A stretch of 22,331 bases of DNA from Verrucomicrobiota bacterium (GTDB lineage Bacteria; Verrucomicrobiota; Verrucomicrobiia; Opitutales; Opitutaceae). The stretch lies in contig JAURJO010000440.1 of the NCBI GenBank assembly GCA_030832235.1, positions 1 through 22,331 of the forward strand, in the 5' to 3' direction. The position numbers and the translations under genes were made by a program. Within the stretch, counting starts at the first letter, position 1; each line of letters begins with the position of its first letter. Positions 7,419-15,812 of this stretch are shown one piece after another. Under the pieces are notes generated by a model, which searched no databases, was not told where the DNA came from, and saw only the letters and a list, made by a program, of their open reading frames with translations.

Positions 7419-8329
7419 TGCCGATTCTGATTTTCCCTCGGCGCCGAGATCCGCGCCTCACGCAGGAAAGCTGACGCACCCCACGCACGCCGCACCCTAG
7501 CCATGGCCGGCGCGGAATCCGCGCCCTCCGGCAGCAGGGCGAAACACGCGCTGCCGCTTCCGCTCATGCCCGCCGCGAATCCGAACTCCACGCGCAATTC
7601 CTCCAGCAGAAGCGGCAGCGCCGGGAATTTCCGGAACGCCGGGGGCTCCATGCTGTTGAACAACAGCCGCTCGGCGGGCGCGTGGTCGTCTTGCATCCAC
7701 GCCCGCAGGCGCGCCTCCGCTTCGGCGGCGGGCAGGTAGGAGGCCGGCGCACCGGCCGCCAGCCGGCCGTACGCCCACGGTGTCGCGATGCCGAATCCGG
7801 GTTTGAACACGAGCACGCGCCGCCCCGCGAACCGTGCGACCGCCCTGGGTGGAAGCGACTCCAGTCGTTCCCCTCGCCCGCGCATCACCGAAGGCCCGCC
7901 GGCGAGGAAGAGCGGGCAATCTGAGCCTACCGTCGCCGCGACTTCCGCGAGCCGCGATGCGTTCAGCGTGAAACCGGCGCCCGCCATCCGGTTCAGCGCC
8001 AGCAGGGTCGCGGCGGCGTCACTGCTGCCGCCGCCGAGTCCCGCCCCGGCGGGCACCCGCTTTTCCAGCGTGAATCTCGCCCCGCCCTTCCAGCCGGTAG
8101 CCTGCGTGAACGCGTGGGCCGCTTTAAGCACGAGGTTGCTGGCGTCAGCGGGCACCGCGGGATCATCGCAGCAAAGCTCCATCCGTTCCGCCGGCTCAAC
8201 CCGCAGGGTGTCTCCGAAGTCCAGCGTCACCACCAGCGAAACGAGATCGTGAAACCCGTCCGACCGCCGTCCGGTCACGGCGAGGAATAGGTTGAGCTTG
8301 GCGGGAGCGGGGATCGCGAACAGTTCCAC
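7415..8329 (-). CDS. ispE: 4-diphosphocytidyl-2-C-methyl-D-erythritol kinase
   Basis: IspE phosphorylates CDP-methylerythritol with ATP in the MEP isoprenoid pathway. From a GTG at 8329 the protein has 304 residues, slightly longer than the usual 280-300. The N-terminus APAKLNLFLAVTGRRSDGFH is the GHMP-kinase substrate motif with Lys11. The ATP loop PAGAGLGGGSSDAA covers about residues 93-106, and Asp137 lies in GSDCPLFL. GMSGSGSACFAL near the C-terminus is the third GHMP motif. An ATG at 8437 would give a 340-residue form with a 36-residue leader overlapping the divergent pyrF region; the leader does not resemble IspE and contains a short duplication. The stop overlaps the candidate ptsI promoter. 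It is divergent from pyrF-ispD-ispF, which holds two more MEP genes. Confidence 0.93.
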   Translation of the reverse strand: MELFAIPAPAKLNLFLAVTGRRSDGFHDLVSLVVTLDFGDTLRVEPAERMELCCDDPAVPADASNLVLKAAHAFTQATGWKGGARFTLEKRVPAGAGLGGGSSDAAATLLALNRMAGAGFTLNASRLAEVAATVGSDCPLFLAGGPSVMRGRGERLESLPPRAVARFAGRRVLVFKPGFGIATPWAYGRLAAGAPASYLPAAEAEARLRAWMQDDHAPAERLLFNSMEPPAFRKFPALPLLLEELRVEFGFAAGMSGSGSACFALLPEGADSAPAMARVRRAWGASAFLREARISAPRENQNRH

Positions 8330-8368
8330 GGCGGAAGCCAGGAAACAGAATCCGACGGCGGAAGCCAG
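8328..8368. repeat. 14-bp direct repeat, 27-bp period, at the ispE 5' end
   Basis: The 14 bases ACGGCGGAAGCCAG occur at 8328-8341 and again at 8355-8368. The 27-base period equals nine codons, so a duplication here keeps the ispE leader frame open. It lies at the proposed GTG start of ispE, in the divergent ispE/pyrF interval, and complicates the choice of start codon. Confidence 0.7.
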
Positions 8369-8469
8369 TTCCGAGGCCCGCGTCGGATTTCGCGGCCCGC
8401 GGGGACACGTCGCGCGACGCCGGACTTTTGTCTTCATTCGCGCCGCATCCTGAGGCTTATTGGTCCGAC

Positions 8470-9168
8470 ATGGCCTGCGAACTGATCCTCGTCCTCGACG
8501 CCCAGTCGCCCCGCGAAGTCACCCCCGTCCTGCGCCAGCTTCAGGGCACGGTGACGTGGGTGAAGGTCGGCCTCGAGATGTACACCGCCTGCGGGCCGGA
8601 TGCCGTGCGCGAGATCGCCGGGATGGGTTTCAAGGTCTTCCTGGACCTCAAGCTGCACGACATCCCCAACACCGTCGCCAAGTCGGTCGAGTCGGCCTCC
8701 AAACTCCCCGTCGGTATGCTCACGCTGCACACCTGCGGTGGACGCGAGATGATGCAGTGGGCCGTGAAGGCGCAACAGGCCCACGCCCCGCACCTGCTTT
8801 TGCTCGGCGTCACCGTGCTCACCTCGATGAGCGCCGCCGGCCTCGCGGAAACGGGCGTCACCGTTTCTCCCGAGGAACAGGTCGTGCGGCTCGGGCAGCT
8901 CGCGGCCGACTCCGGACTCCGCGGCCTGGTGTGCTCGCCGCTGGAACTCGGGCCCCTGCGCGCCGTGCTGCCGCCCGGCATGGCCCTCGTCACGCCCGGC
9001 ATTCGCCCCCGCGACGCCAAGGCGGACGACCAGACGCGCATCATGACCCCGGGCGAGGCCGCACGCGCCGGAGCACGTTACATCGTGGTGGGCCGTCCCA
9101 TTTTCCGCGCGCCGGATCCCGCCGTCGCAGCCCGGGCGATCCTGGCCGAACTGGCCGCGGTGAACTGA
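8470..9168 (+). CDS. pyrF: Orotidine 5'-phosphate decarboxylase
   Basis: PyrF converts OMP to UMP, the last step of de novo pyrimidine synthesis, in the cytoplasm. The 232-residue protein has the standard length. Asp10 is in ILVLD and Lys32 in WVKVGLE. The catalytic tetrad motif FLDLKLHDIPNTV supplies Asp59, Lys61 and Asp64. The phosphate-binding region reads VTPGIRPRDAKADDQ, followed by ARYIVVGRPI. ATG at 8470 was preferred over the upstream TTG at 8428, because the extra 14 residues have no counterpart in the family and would run into the divergent ispE leader. It heads a plus-strand run, with ispD starting 12 bases after the stop. Confidence 0.95.
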   Translation: MACELILVLDAQSPREVTPVLRQLQGTVTWVKVGLEMYTACGPDAVREIAGMGFKVFLDLKLHDIPNTVAKSVESASKLPVGMLTLHTCGGREMMQWAVKAQQAHAPHLLLLGVTVLTSMSAAGLAETGVTVSPEEQVVRLGQLAADSGLRGLVCSPLELGPLRAVLPPGMALVTPGIRPRDAKADDQTRIMTPGEAARAGARYIVVGRPIFRAPDPAVAARAILAELAAVN

Positions 9169-9180
9169 CCCACTCCGCGC

Positions 9181-9876
9181 ATGGCCCGCACCGCCGCCAT
9201 CCTTCTCGCCGCCGGCAGCGGCGCGCGCATGAGCGGGGCGGTGGAGGACAAGGTGCTCGTACGCCTCGGTGGCCTGCCGATATTTTCGTGGTCGGCGGCC
9301 GCTTTCATGCGAAGCGGCGTGGCCGATCTGTACGTCGTCGTGTACCGCGACCAGCGCCAGATGCTGGAGCTTTCCGCCCTCGCGCCGACGCCGTCGCTGC
9401 TCGTGCGCGGAGGACGGGAGAGGCAGGACTCCGTGCTCAACGCGCTGCGGGCGCTGCCCGACGACATCGGGTTTGTGTTCATCCACGATTGCGCGCGGCC
9501 GCTCATTCAGCCCGAGCAATTGGCGGCACTGCACCGGATCGTACGCCGCGAGCAGGCCGTGGTGCTGGCCCACCGGGTCGTGGACACGGTGAAGGAGCAT
9601 CGTACCACCACCGGAGGAGGCAGCCGGCTGCGCACCCTCGACCGCTCACGGCTCTGGGCGATGGAGACGCCGCAGGTTTTCTCCCGCGACCTCATCACCC
9701 GCGCCTACGCTCGCGTGGCGGAACGCGGCCGCCGGATCACCGACGACGCCCAGGCGGTCGAGGAACTCGGGCACGCCATCGCGCTCCTCGAGAACAACCG
9801 TCCCAACCCGAAGCTCACGACGCCCGCCGATTTGCCGTACCTTGAGTTCCTGCTGGCGCGGGACAAGAATTCCTGA
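9181..9876 (+). CDS. ispD: 2-C-methyl-D-erythritol 4-phosphate cytidylyltransferase
   Basis: IspD couples MEP to CTP to give CDP-methylerythritol. The 231-residue length fits the family. The nucleotide-binding loop AAILLAAGSGARM is at residues 5-17 and is followed by EDKVLV with the conserved Lys24. Further motifs are GGRERQDSVLNAL, IHDCARPLI, VVDTVKE, the TPQVF segment and ITDDAQAVE. The C-terminus ends with PADLPYLEFLL, as usual. ispF follows after 25 bases, the common ispD-ispF pairing. No bifunctional IspDF fusion is present. No Shine-Dalgarno is visible before the ATG. Confidence 0.95.
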   Translation: MARTAAILLAAGSGARMSGAVEDKVLVRLGGLPIFSWSAAAFMRSGVADLYVVVYRDQRQMLELSALAPTPSLLVRGGRERQDSVLNALRALPDDIGFVFIHDCARPLIQPEQLAALHRIVRREQAVVLAHRVVDTVKEHRTTTGGGSRLRTLDRSRLWAMETPQVFSRDLITRAYARVAERGRRITDDAQAVEELGHAIALLENNRPNPKLTTPADLPYLEFLLARDKNS

Positions 9877-9901
9877 AGCGTCCGCCGCGGGCAGCCCCAC
9901 C

Positions 9902-10381
9902 ATGGATTTTCGCATCGGCCACGGCTACGACATCCACCGCCTCGTCGCGGGACGCCCGCTCGTGCTCGGCGGGGTGAAGTTCGACACCGACTACGGGCTT
10001 GAGGGGCACAGCGACGCTGACTGCGCCACCCACGCCGTATGCGACGCGTTGCTGGGCGCCGCGGGCCTGCCCGACATCGGCCACTTCTTCCCCAACACCG
10101 ATCCCGCTTATCGCAACATCGACTCGCAGGTGCTGCTGGCGCGGGTCTGCGCCGAACTGCGGCAACGGGGACTCGAGCCGTCCAACCTCGACGTGAGCAT
10201 CATCGCCGAGAAGCCGCGTATCTCGTCGCGCCTCGCCGAGATGAAGGCGGCGCTCGCCCGCTCCACGGGCCTCCCCGCCGACCGGATCGGCCTGAAGGCC
10301 ACCACCAACGAGGGCGTGGGCGAGCTCGGACGCGGCGCCGCGATCGCCGCCCACGCGGTCGCCCTCATCCGCCGCGCATGA
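9902..10381 (+). CDS. ispF: 2-C-methyl-D-erythritol 2,4-cyclodiphosphate synthase
   Basis: IspF cyclises CDP-methylerythritol 2-phosphate, releasing CMP; it normally works as a zinc-dependent trimer. The 159-residue size is standard. GHGYDIHRL holds metal ligands Asp10 and His12, and LEGHSDADCATHAVCDALLG holds His36 and His44. The tail KATTNEGVGELGRGAAIAAHAV is the CDP-binding signature. The ATG at 9902 gives the normal N-terminus; an upstream TTG inside the end of ispD would add 20 unrelated residues. Its stop overlaps the start of the following binding-protein gene (ATGA), so an isoprenoid gene is translationally coupled to a solute-binding lipoprotein. Confidence 0.95.
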   Translation: MDFRIGHGYDIHRLVAGRPLVLGGVKFDTDYGLEGHSDADCATHAVCDALLGAAGLPDIGHFFPNTDPAYRNIDSQVLLARVCAELRQRGLEPSNLDVSIIAEKPRISSRLAEMKAALARSTGLPADRIGLKATTNEGVGELGRGAAIAAHAVALIRRA

Positions 10382-12015
10382 GCGCGGCCGCGGACCTCCG
10401 GCGCCGGACTGCCCTCCGGCTCCTCGCCATCCTCCCGCTCGCGCTGCTCGCGACCGGCTGCGGCCGCCGCGAGACCGCGGTCGAGCAGGGTAACCGCGCC
10501 CAAATCCTGCACCGAGGCGTCGGCAACGAAGTGACGGAGCTCGATCCGCACCTCGTGACAGGGATCGCGGAGGGCAACATCCTCCGCGCGCTGTTCGAGG
10601 GGCTCGTCACCGAGCACCCGGAGGACTTGCGGCCGGTTCCGGGCGTCGCCGAGCGCTGGGAGATCTCGCCGGACGGCCGCGAGTACACCTTTCAGCTCCG
10701 CGCCAACGCCCGCTGGTCCGACGGTCAGCCCGTGACGGCGGACGACTTCGTGGCCTCGTTCCGCCGCATCCTCACGCCCGCGCTTTCCGCGGAGTACGCC
10801 AACATGCTCTACGTGCTGCGCGGCGCGGAGGATTACCACAAGGGGCGTTCGACGGATTTCGGCACAGTCGGGGCCGTTGCCCTCAATCCCCGCACGCTGC
10901 GGCTCACGCTCCGGAACCCGGCGCCCTACTTCCTTTCACTCCTCACCAACCCGCCGTGGTATCCCGTTCCGCTCGCGGTGATCGCCCGGCACGGCGCGGT
11001 CGACCGCCGCGGCAACCCCTGGACGCGACCGGATAAATTCGTCGGCAACGGCTCCTTCCTGCTCCGCGAATGGCGGCCGCACCAGGTGATCGTCGTCGCG
11101 AGGAACCCGGGTTACTGGGACGCCGCGACCGTGCGCCTGAACGAGATCCACTTCTACCCGATCGACAGCGTGGACGCCGAGGAGCGCGCGTTCCGGTCCG
11201 GTCAATTGCACCTCACGGAGTTCGCCCCGGTCGGCAAAATCGACTCCTACCTCCGGACCGCGCCGCAACGGCTGCGCCGCGATCCCTACCTCGGGACTTA
11301 CTTCTACCGCTTCAACACGCGCCGGCCGCCGCTCAACGACGTCCGCGTGCGCCGCGCTCTCGCGCTCGCGCCCGACCGGCGCCTGATCACGGGCCAGGTC
11401 ACCCGCGGCGGCCAGGTCCCCGCCACCAGCCTGACGCCGCCGGGCACCGCCGGATACACGGCAACCGCCGTGCTTTCGCAGGATCTCGACGCGGCGCGCC
11501 GGCTGCTCGCGGAGGCGGGCTTCCCCGGCGGCCGCGGTCTGCCGCCGCTGGACCTTCTCTACAACACCTCGGAGAACCACCGTGCCGTCGCGGAGGCGCT
11601 GCAGGAAATGTGGCGCCGCGAGCTCGGCGTCGAAGTGCGGCTGGTGAACCAGGAGATGAAGGTGGTCTTCGCTGCGCGCCGCGCCGGCGATTTCCAGATC
11701 CTGCGCTCGGATTGGATCGGGGACTACCTCGATCCGGCGACGTTCCTCGACATTTTCCGTGGCGACAGCGGCAACAACTACACCGGTTGGAACAACGCGG
11801 ACTACGATGCGCTGCTCGACGCCGCGGCCCGCACGGCCGACCCCGCCGCGCGTTTCGCGCTCTTCCAGAAGGCCGAGGCCATTTTGCTCAGCGAGGCACC
11901 GCTGATGCCGCTCTACTACCACACCCACGTTTTCCTCATCCAGCCGTCGGTGAAGGGCTGGCACGCCAACCTGCTCGACCACCACCCGTACAAACATGTG
12001 TGGCTGGAGAAATAA
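10378..12015 (+). CDS. Family-5 (OppA-like) solute-binding lipoprotein, copy 1
   Basis: A 545-residue extracytoplasmic solute-binding protein of the SBP_bac_5 family, which binds oligopeptides and related solutes. The signal peptide ends in the lipobox LLATGC with Cys28. An arginine cluster (RRRTAL) before it resembles, weakly, a Tat signal. Family motifs include ELDPHL, WSDGQPVTADDF near residue 115, NPGYWD, and RRPPLNDVRVRRALALAPDR. A tail follows in which the protein folds back (PLMPLYY, then HHPYKHVWLEK). The full reading frame stays open upstream into ispF, but the signal peptide fixes the start at 10378. It is a tandem paralog of the next gene and closely resembles the third copy at 15813. 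No permease or ATPase gene is adjacent. Confidence 0.92.
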   Translation: MSAAADLRRRTALRLLAILPLALLATGCGRRETAVEQGNRAQILHRGVGNEVTELDPHLVTGIAEGNILRALFEGLVTEHPEDLRPVPGVAERWEISPDGREYTFQLRANARWSDGQPVTADDFVASFRRILTPALSAEYANMLYVLRGAEDYHKGRSTDFGTVGAVALNPRTLRLTLRNPAPYFLSLLTNPPWYPVPLAVIARHGAVDRRGNPWTRPDKFVGNGSFLLREWRPHQVIVVARNPGYWDAATVRLNEIHFYPIDSVDAEERAFRSGQLHLTEFAPVGKIDSYLRTAPQRLRRDPYLGTYFYRFNTRRPPLNDVRVRRALALAPDRRLITGQVTRGGQVPATSLTPPGTAGYTATAVLSQDLDAARRLLAEAGFPGGRGLPPLDLLYNTSENHRAVAEALQEMWRRELGVEVRLVNQEMKVVFAARRAGDFQILRSDWIGDYLDPATFLDIFRGDSGNNYTGWNNADYDALLDAAARTADPAARFALFQKAEAILLSEAPLMPLYYHTHVFLIQPSVKGWHANLLDHHPYKHVWLEK

Positions 12016-13579
12016 CGGGCGGCTCCGGGCCGGCCTGGTCGCGGCGATCGCCGTGTTCGTCGCCGGCTGCGGACGCGAACCTTCCACCCCGGCGGCAGCC
12101 ACGCCGTCGACGACAGCACGCGTTTTGCGGGTCAGCCAGCGCAACGAGCCCGTCTCACTCGACCCCGCGACCACCACACTGCCCGACGAATACGGAATCC
12201 TCCGCGCCCTCCTCGAGGGCCTGCTCGTGCCCGGACCCAACGGTTCCGCGCCGCAGCCCGGCGTGGCGGAATGGTTCGAAGTTTCAACGGACGGATTGGT
12301 CTACACCTTCCGGCTGCGGAAAGAAGCCCGCTGGTCCGACGGCCAGCCGGTGACCGCGGGCGATTTCACCGCGGCGTACCGCCGTCTCCTGAACCCTGAG
12401 ACGTCCTCACCCAAGGCGACGATCTTCTTCGGGGTGCGCAACGCGCGGGCGTTCGCTTGCGGGGCGGAGCGCGACTTCAACGCGGTCGGCTTCCGCGCGG
12501 CCGACCCGCGCACGCTGGTCGTCACGCTCGAGTCACCCAACCCGCGCTTTTCCCACGTGGTCGCCAGCGGCCCTTGGCTGCCCGTGCGGGCCGACCTCGC
12601 GACGCGGCACGGGCGCCGCTGGACGGAACCGGGGAACTTTGTCGGCAACGGCCCCTTTGTCCTCGCGGAATGGCGGCCCGACCAGCACATCGCCGTCCAT
12701 CGCAATCCGCACTGGCATGGCGCCACCACCGTGGCGCTAGACGGCATCCGGTTTGTGCGCTTCGACAGCAGCGACTCGGAGGAGCGCGCCTACCGTGCCG
12801 GCCAGATCGATGTCACGATGGCGATTCCCGCCTCCAAGGTACCGGTCTACACCCGGGAACGCCCGGCGGAACTGCACCGCACCGCGATGATCGAGACGCG
12901 CCACCTGGTCTTCAACCTGCGGCGCCCCGCCCTCACCGCCGGTGCCCGCCGCGCTCTGAGTCTGGCCATCGACCGCCAGCGCCTCACCGAACGCGTGCTG
13001 CTGGGATCGCACGTACCCGCGGACACCTTTTTGCCTCCGCAACTCGCCCCAACCGGCGAGCGCGCAATCAAGCCGGCGACCTTCGATCCCGCGGAGGCGC
13101 GCCGCCTTCTGGCCGAGGCGGGGTTTGCGGGCGGCCGTGGCTTCCCGCGCTTGGAGCTCTCCGGCTGGACCAACGCGCCGGTGCTGGAGGCACTGCAGCA
13201 GATGTGGCGCGAGCATCTGGGCGTGGACGTGGTGATCGCGCTGCGCGAGGCCAAGGTGCACCTCGACGCCCTGCGCGCCGGCGGCTTTGACATCGCGTTC
13301 GCCACCGCGATTCCCGACGCGGCGGACCCCGCCGCGATACTGTGCGATCTGGTCACGGGCGCGGCGCTGAATTACCCCGGCTGGTCGGACCCCGGCTTCG
13401 ACCGCGCGGTGGCGGAAGGCCGCTGGGACGCGGCCGAGGCGGCGCTGAAGGCCGGGGCGCCGGTCACTCCGCTCTATTACAACACCAAGGTCTGGCTCAT
13501 GTCGCCGGGCGTGCGCGGCTGGACCGAGGACGGACTCTGGGCCCGCATCTATCGGGGCGTTTCACTCGTCACCCCTTAA
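11996..13579 (+). CDS. Family-5 (OppA-like) solute-binding lipoprotein, copy 2 (divergent)
   Basis: A 527-residue paralog starting inside the last 20 bases of copy 1. It has its own signal peptide and lipobox VAGC (Cys25). WSDGQPVTAGDF and VGNGPFVLAEWRPDQ confirm the family. Compared with copies 1 and 3 it has drifted. The YFYRFN-RRPPLND block is reduced to LVFNLRRPALTAGARRAL. The DYLDP block, where copies 1 and 3 have Trp-rich binding-lobe sequence, is replaced by Ala/Asp-rich sequence. The helix before PLYYNTK is shortened, and the conserved HPYK-WLE tail is lost. The frame is intact, so it is not an obvious pseudogene. It may bind a different ligand or have lost transport function. Confidence 0.88.
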   Translation: MCGWRNNGRLRAGLVAAIAVFVAGCGREPSTPAAATPSTTARVLRVSQRNEPVSLDPATTTLPDEYGILRALLEGLLVPGPNGSAPQPGVAEWFEVSTDGLVYTFRLRKEARWSDGQPVTAGDFTAAYRRLLNPETSSPKATIFFGVRNARAFACGAERDFNAVGFRAADPRTLVVTLESPNPRFSHVVASGPWLPVRADLATRHGRRWTEPGNFVGNGPFVLAEWRPDQHIAVHRNPHWHGATTVALDGIRFVRFDSSDSEERAYRAGQIDVTMAIPASKVPVYTRERPAELHRTAMIETRHLVFNLRRPALTAGARRALSLAIDRQRLTERVLLGSHVPADTFLPPQLAPTGERAIKPATFDPAEARRLLAEAGFAGGRGFPRLELSGWTNAPVLEALQQMWREHLGVDVVIALREAKVHLDALRAGGFDIAFATAIPDAADPAAILCDLVTGAALNYPGWSDPGFDRAVAEGRWDAAEAALKAGAPVTPLYYNTKVWLMSPGVRGWTEDGLWARIYRGVSLVTP

Positions 13580-13589
13580 GCCTTTCCCG

Positions 13590-15233
13590 ATGAAACTCCT
13601 CGCCCCAGCCCTCCTGCTTGCCCTCGCCGCCGTCCTGCGTGCCGCCGACGAACCGGCCGAATCCGCCGCGCGGATCCTGGCATGGACGAAGGCGATCTCC
13701 GCCGATGAGTTTGAGGGACGCGCGCCCGGCTCACGCGGCGAGGACCGCACCGTCGCGTATCTGGAGAGCGAGTTCCGCAAACTCGGGCTCAAACCCGGCA
13801 ACCCCGACGGCACCTACGTGCAGAAAGTGCCACTCGCGGGCATCACCTCGCGCGCAACGCTCGGCTTCCGCATCGGCACCACCGAGATGCCCCTCACGTC
13901 GGTCAACGACTTCGTGGGGCTCTCGACGCGCATCACGACGAAAGTTGAGGGCAAGGCGTCAGACGTGGTTTTCGTCGGCTACGGCGTGGTCGCGCCCGAG
14001 TTCGACTGGGACGACTACAAGGGTGAGGACCTGCGCGGGAAGACGCTGGTCATGCTGATCAACGACCCGCCGGTCACCAACGACCGCGGCGAACTAGATC
14101 CCGCGGTGTTCGGCGGTAAGGCGATGACCTACTACGGACGCTGGACCTACAAGTACGAGGTCGCGGCCAAACTCGGCGCGGCGGCGTGCCTGATCATCCA
14201 CGAGACCGGACCGGCCGCCTACCCGTTCGGCGTGGTCGTCTCGAGCTGGGGCCGGGAGAACTTCGAGCTGCGGGCGCCCGACAACAACGCGGGCCATGTC
14301 GCACTCTCCGGCTGGCTGACCCTCGACACCGCGCAGCGGCTGATCAAGGCGAGCGGGCGTGACTTTGCGGAATTGAAGCGATCGGCGGCACGGCGGGATT
14401 TCCGTCCGGTCCCGCTCGGGGCCACCGCGGATTTCACCGTGGAAAACACCCTGCGGAACGTGGACTCGCGCAACGTTGTCGCGCTGCTCCCCGGTTCCGA
14501 CCCCGCGGTCAAGGGGGAGCACGTGATCTACAACGCGCACTGGGACCATCTCGGCATGGATGAGCGCCTCACGGGCGACCGCATCTTCAACGGCGCGGCG
14601 GACAACGCGGCGGGCGTCGCGATGCTGCTCGAAATCGCGCGCACGTTCAGCACCGGGCCCGCCCCGCGGCGCAACGTGCTGTTTCTTTCCGTCACGGCCG
14701 AGGAAAAAGGTCTGCTTGGCGCCCGCCACTACGCGCGGCAGCCGCTGTACCCGCTCGAGCGGACGCTCGCCGTGATCAACATGGACGGCGCGAACCAGTT
14801 CGGACCGACGCGGGACATCGAGATCGTGGGGCTGGGCTCGACGACGATGGACGAGATCGCGACGGAGCTCGCCCGCGCGCAGGACCGCGTGGTGCGCGCG
14901 GAGAGCAATCCGGAGCGCGGCACGTATTTCCGCAGCGACCACTTCGAGTTCGCGAAAGTCGGCGTGCCCGGGTTCTACGCCAAGGCGGGCCGCGACTTCA
15001 TCGGCCAGCCGCCGGACTTCGCGGAGCGCAAGGTGAACGAGTACATCGCGCGCCACTACCACCAGCCGAGCGACGACGTGAAACCCGACTGGACCTTCGG
15101 CGGCGCCGCGCAGGACGCCGCGTTGCTCACCAAGCTAGGACGGCAAGTAGCCGCCGCGGACTTCTGGCCGGAGTGGAAACCCGGCAGCCCGTTTCGGGAC
15201 CGCCGGGAGCAAATGCTGAAGGGGCGGCGCTGA
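13590..15233 (+). CDS. Secreted M28-family zinc aminopeptidase with PA domain
   Basis: A 547-residue exopeptidase-like protein. The N-terminal signal peptide ([18 protein letters not shown]) probably ends after Ala18. A protease-associated (PA) type insert, with VFVGYGV and [16 protein letters not shown], occupies about residues 125-270. The M28 catalytic domain then shows all expected dinuclear zinc ligands: His317 in AHWDHLG, Asp338 in GAADNAAG, Glu371-Glu372 in [10 protein letters not shown], Asp399 in NMDGAN and His491 in YHQPSDD. Family members release N-terminal amino acids from peptides outside the cytoplasm. The gene starts 10 bases after binding protein copy 2, which suggests joint peptide scavenging, though the link is inferred from position only. 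Confidence 0.9.
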   Translation: MKLLAPALLLALAAVLRAADEPAESAARILAWTKAISADEFEGRAPGSRGEDRTVAYLESEFRKLGLKPGNPDGTYVQKVPLAGITSRATLGFRIGTTEMPLTSVNDFVGLSTRITTKVEGKASDVVFVGYGVVAPEFDWDDYKGEDLRGKTLVMLINDPPVTNDRGELDPAVFGGKAMTYYGRWTYKYEVAAKLGAAACLIIHETGPAAYPFGVVVSSWGRENFELRAPDNNAGHVALSGWLTLDTAQRLIKASGRDFAELKRSAARRDFRPVPLGATADFTVENTLRNVDSRNVVALLPGSDPAVKGEHVIYNAHWDHLGMDERLTGDRIFNGAADNAAGVAMLLEIARTFSTGPAPRRNVLFLSVTAEEKGLLGARHYARQPLYPLERTLAVINMDGANQFGPTRDIEIVGLGSTTMDEIATELARAQDRVVRAESNPERGTYFRSDHFEFAKVGVPGFYAKAGRDFIGQPPDFAERKVNEYIARHYHQPSDDVKPDWTFGGAAQDAALLTKLGRQVAAADFWPEWKPGSPFRDRREQMLKGRR

Positions 15234-15253
15234 AACACACCCCGGGGGCCGGA

Positions 15254-15700
15254 TCAGGCCTCCTCGCGCTTCTTGGTCAGACCCGCGGCACGCTTGATGT
15301 TGTTCACGGTCGCGGGCGAAACGCCGCACTCCTCGGCGACGGCAGAGGCGGTCTTACCGGCCTGAAGGGCCTGAACGATCGCATCCTTCAGCTCCGGAGT
15401 GACGGTGGTGCGCTTGCGACGCTCCCCCTTGGCGGCAGGAGCGGGCTCAGACTCGACCGGCGCCTCAACAACCGCGGGGGTCGGCAGTTTGCCGCCGAAA
15501 GCTTTGGCGAGAGCACCCTTCAAGCGCGGCGAGGCGTGAGGTGCGAGGGCCTTGATCACGGCATCGATCGAATCCAGCCCGAGTTGGGCGGGAAGACCGG
15601 TGAATTGGGCGGCCTGTGCCGCGCGAAGTTCCTGCTCGAGGTTGGCGACCTCGGCCTGCTTGCGGGCGAGAGTTTCACGGAGGGAGTTCAAGTTGGACAT
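15254..15700 (-). CDS. Small coiled-coil plus helix-turn-helix protein
   Basis: A 148-residue protein I cannot assign to a named family. Residues about 4-32 form a heptad-like helix (LRETLARKQAEVANLEQEL), likely a dimerising coiled coil. A middle part follows (LGLDSIDAVIKAL), then a Pro/Ala/Glu-rich linker at about residues 73-90. A basic patch (GERRKRTTVTPEL) leads into a C-terminal helix-turn-helix, TASAVAEECGVSPATVNNIK, similar to those of Hin/resolvase and transposase DNA-binding domains. No recombinase catalytic domain is present. The start is ATG at 15700; a GGTGGATAA sequence overlaps the bases just upstream. It is convergent with the M28 gene and divergent from binding protein copy 3, so it could regulate that gene. 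It could equally be a nucleoid-type protein. Confidence 0.75.
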   Translation of the reverse strand: MSNLNSLRETLARKQAEVANLEQELRAAQAAQFTGLPAQLGLDSIDAVIKALAPHASPRLKGALAKAFGGKLPTPAVVEAPVESEPAPAAKGERRKRTTVTPELKDAIVQALQAGKTASAVAEECGVSPATVNNIKRAAGLTKKREEA

Positions 15701-15812
15701 GGTGGATAATTGTTTCGGTGAAAGGTCGAACTTGGGCCGCGGAAGTTTGCAGCGTCAACCCGGCAGGCGCCGACCTGCTTGCGCCGGGGACCACATCCGC
15801 TTCGCTCCTCCC
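15701..15812. promoter_or_regulatory. Divergent intergenic region between the HTH gene and binding protein copy 3
   Basis: These 112 bases must carry the promoters for the minus-strand HTH gene and the plus-strand binding protein. I see a TTGACG hexamer on the minus strand (near 15754) but no convincing -10 partner. A GGCGC/GCGCC inverted repeat with a 10-base loop lies at 15766-15785. No Shine-Dalgarno precedes either start. The region is a natural place to look for binding of the neighbouring HTH protein. Confidence 0.4.

Noticed and set aside
8434..9600. 388-codon minus-strand frame across pyrF and ispD
   Set aside because: It crosses two well-supported genes and has no motifs; composition is typical of a shadow frame.
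10039..10377. N-terminal extension of binding protein copy 1 into ispF
   Set aside because: It is Arg-rich out-of-frame ispF translation; the signal peptide and lipobox begin at 10378.
10378..10461. Tat signal in binding protein copy 1
   Set aside because: RRRTAL only loosely resembles the twin-arginine motif; an ordinary lipoprotein signal with a basic N-terminus explains it.
15701..15709. DnaA-box-like TTATCCACC on the minus strand
   Set aside because: There is only one site, with one mismatch to the E. coli consensus, and no cluster of boxes or dnaA/dnaN genes, so an origin is not supported.
15552..15812. N-terminal extension of binding protein copy 3 across the HTH gene
   Set aside because: The lipobox signal peptide starts at 15813 and the extension is antisense to the HTH gene.
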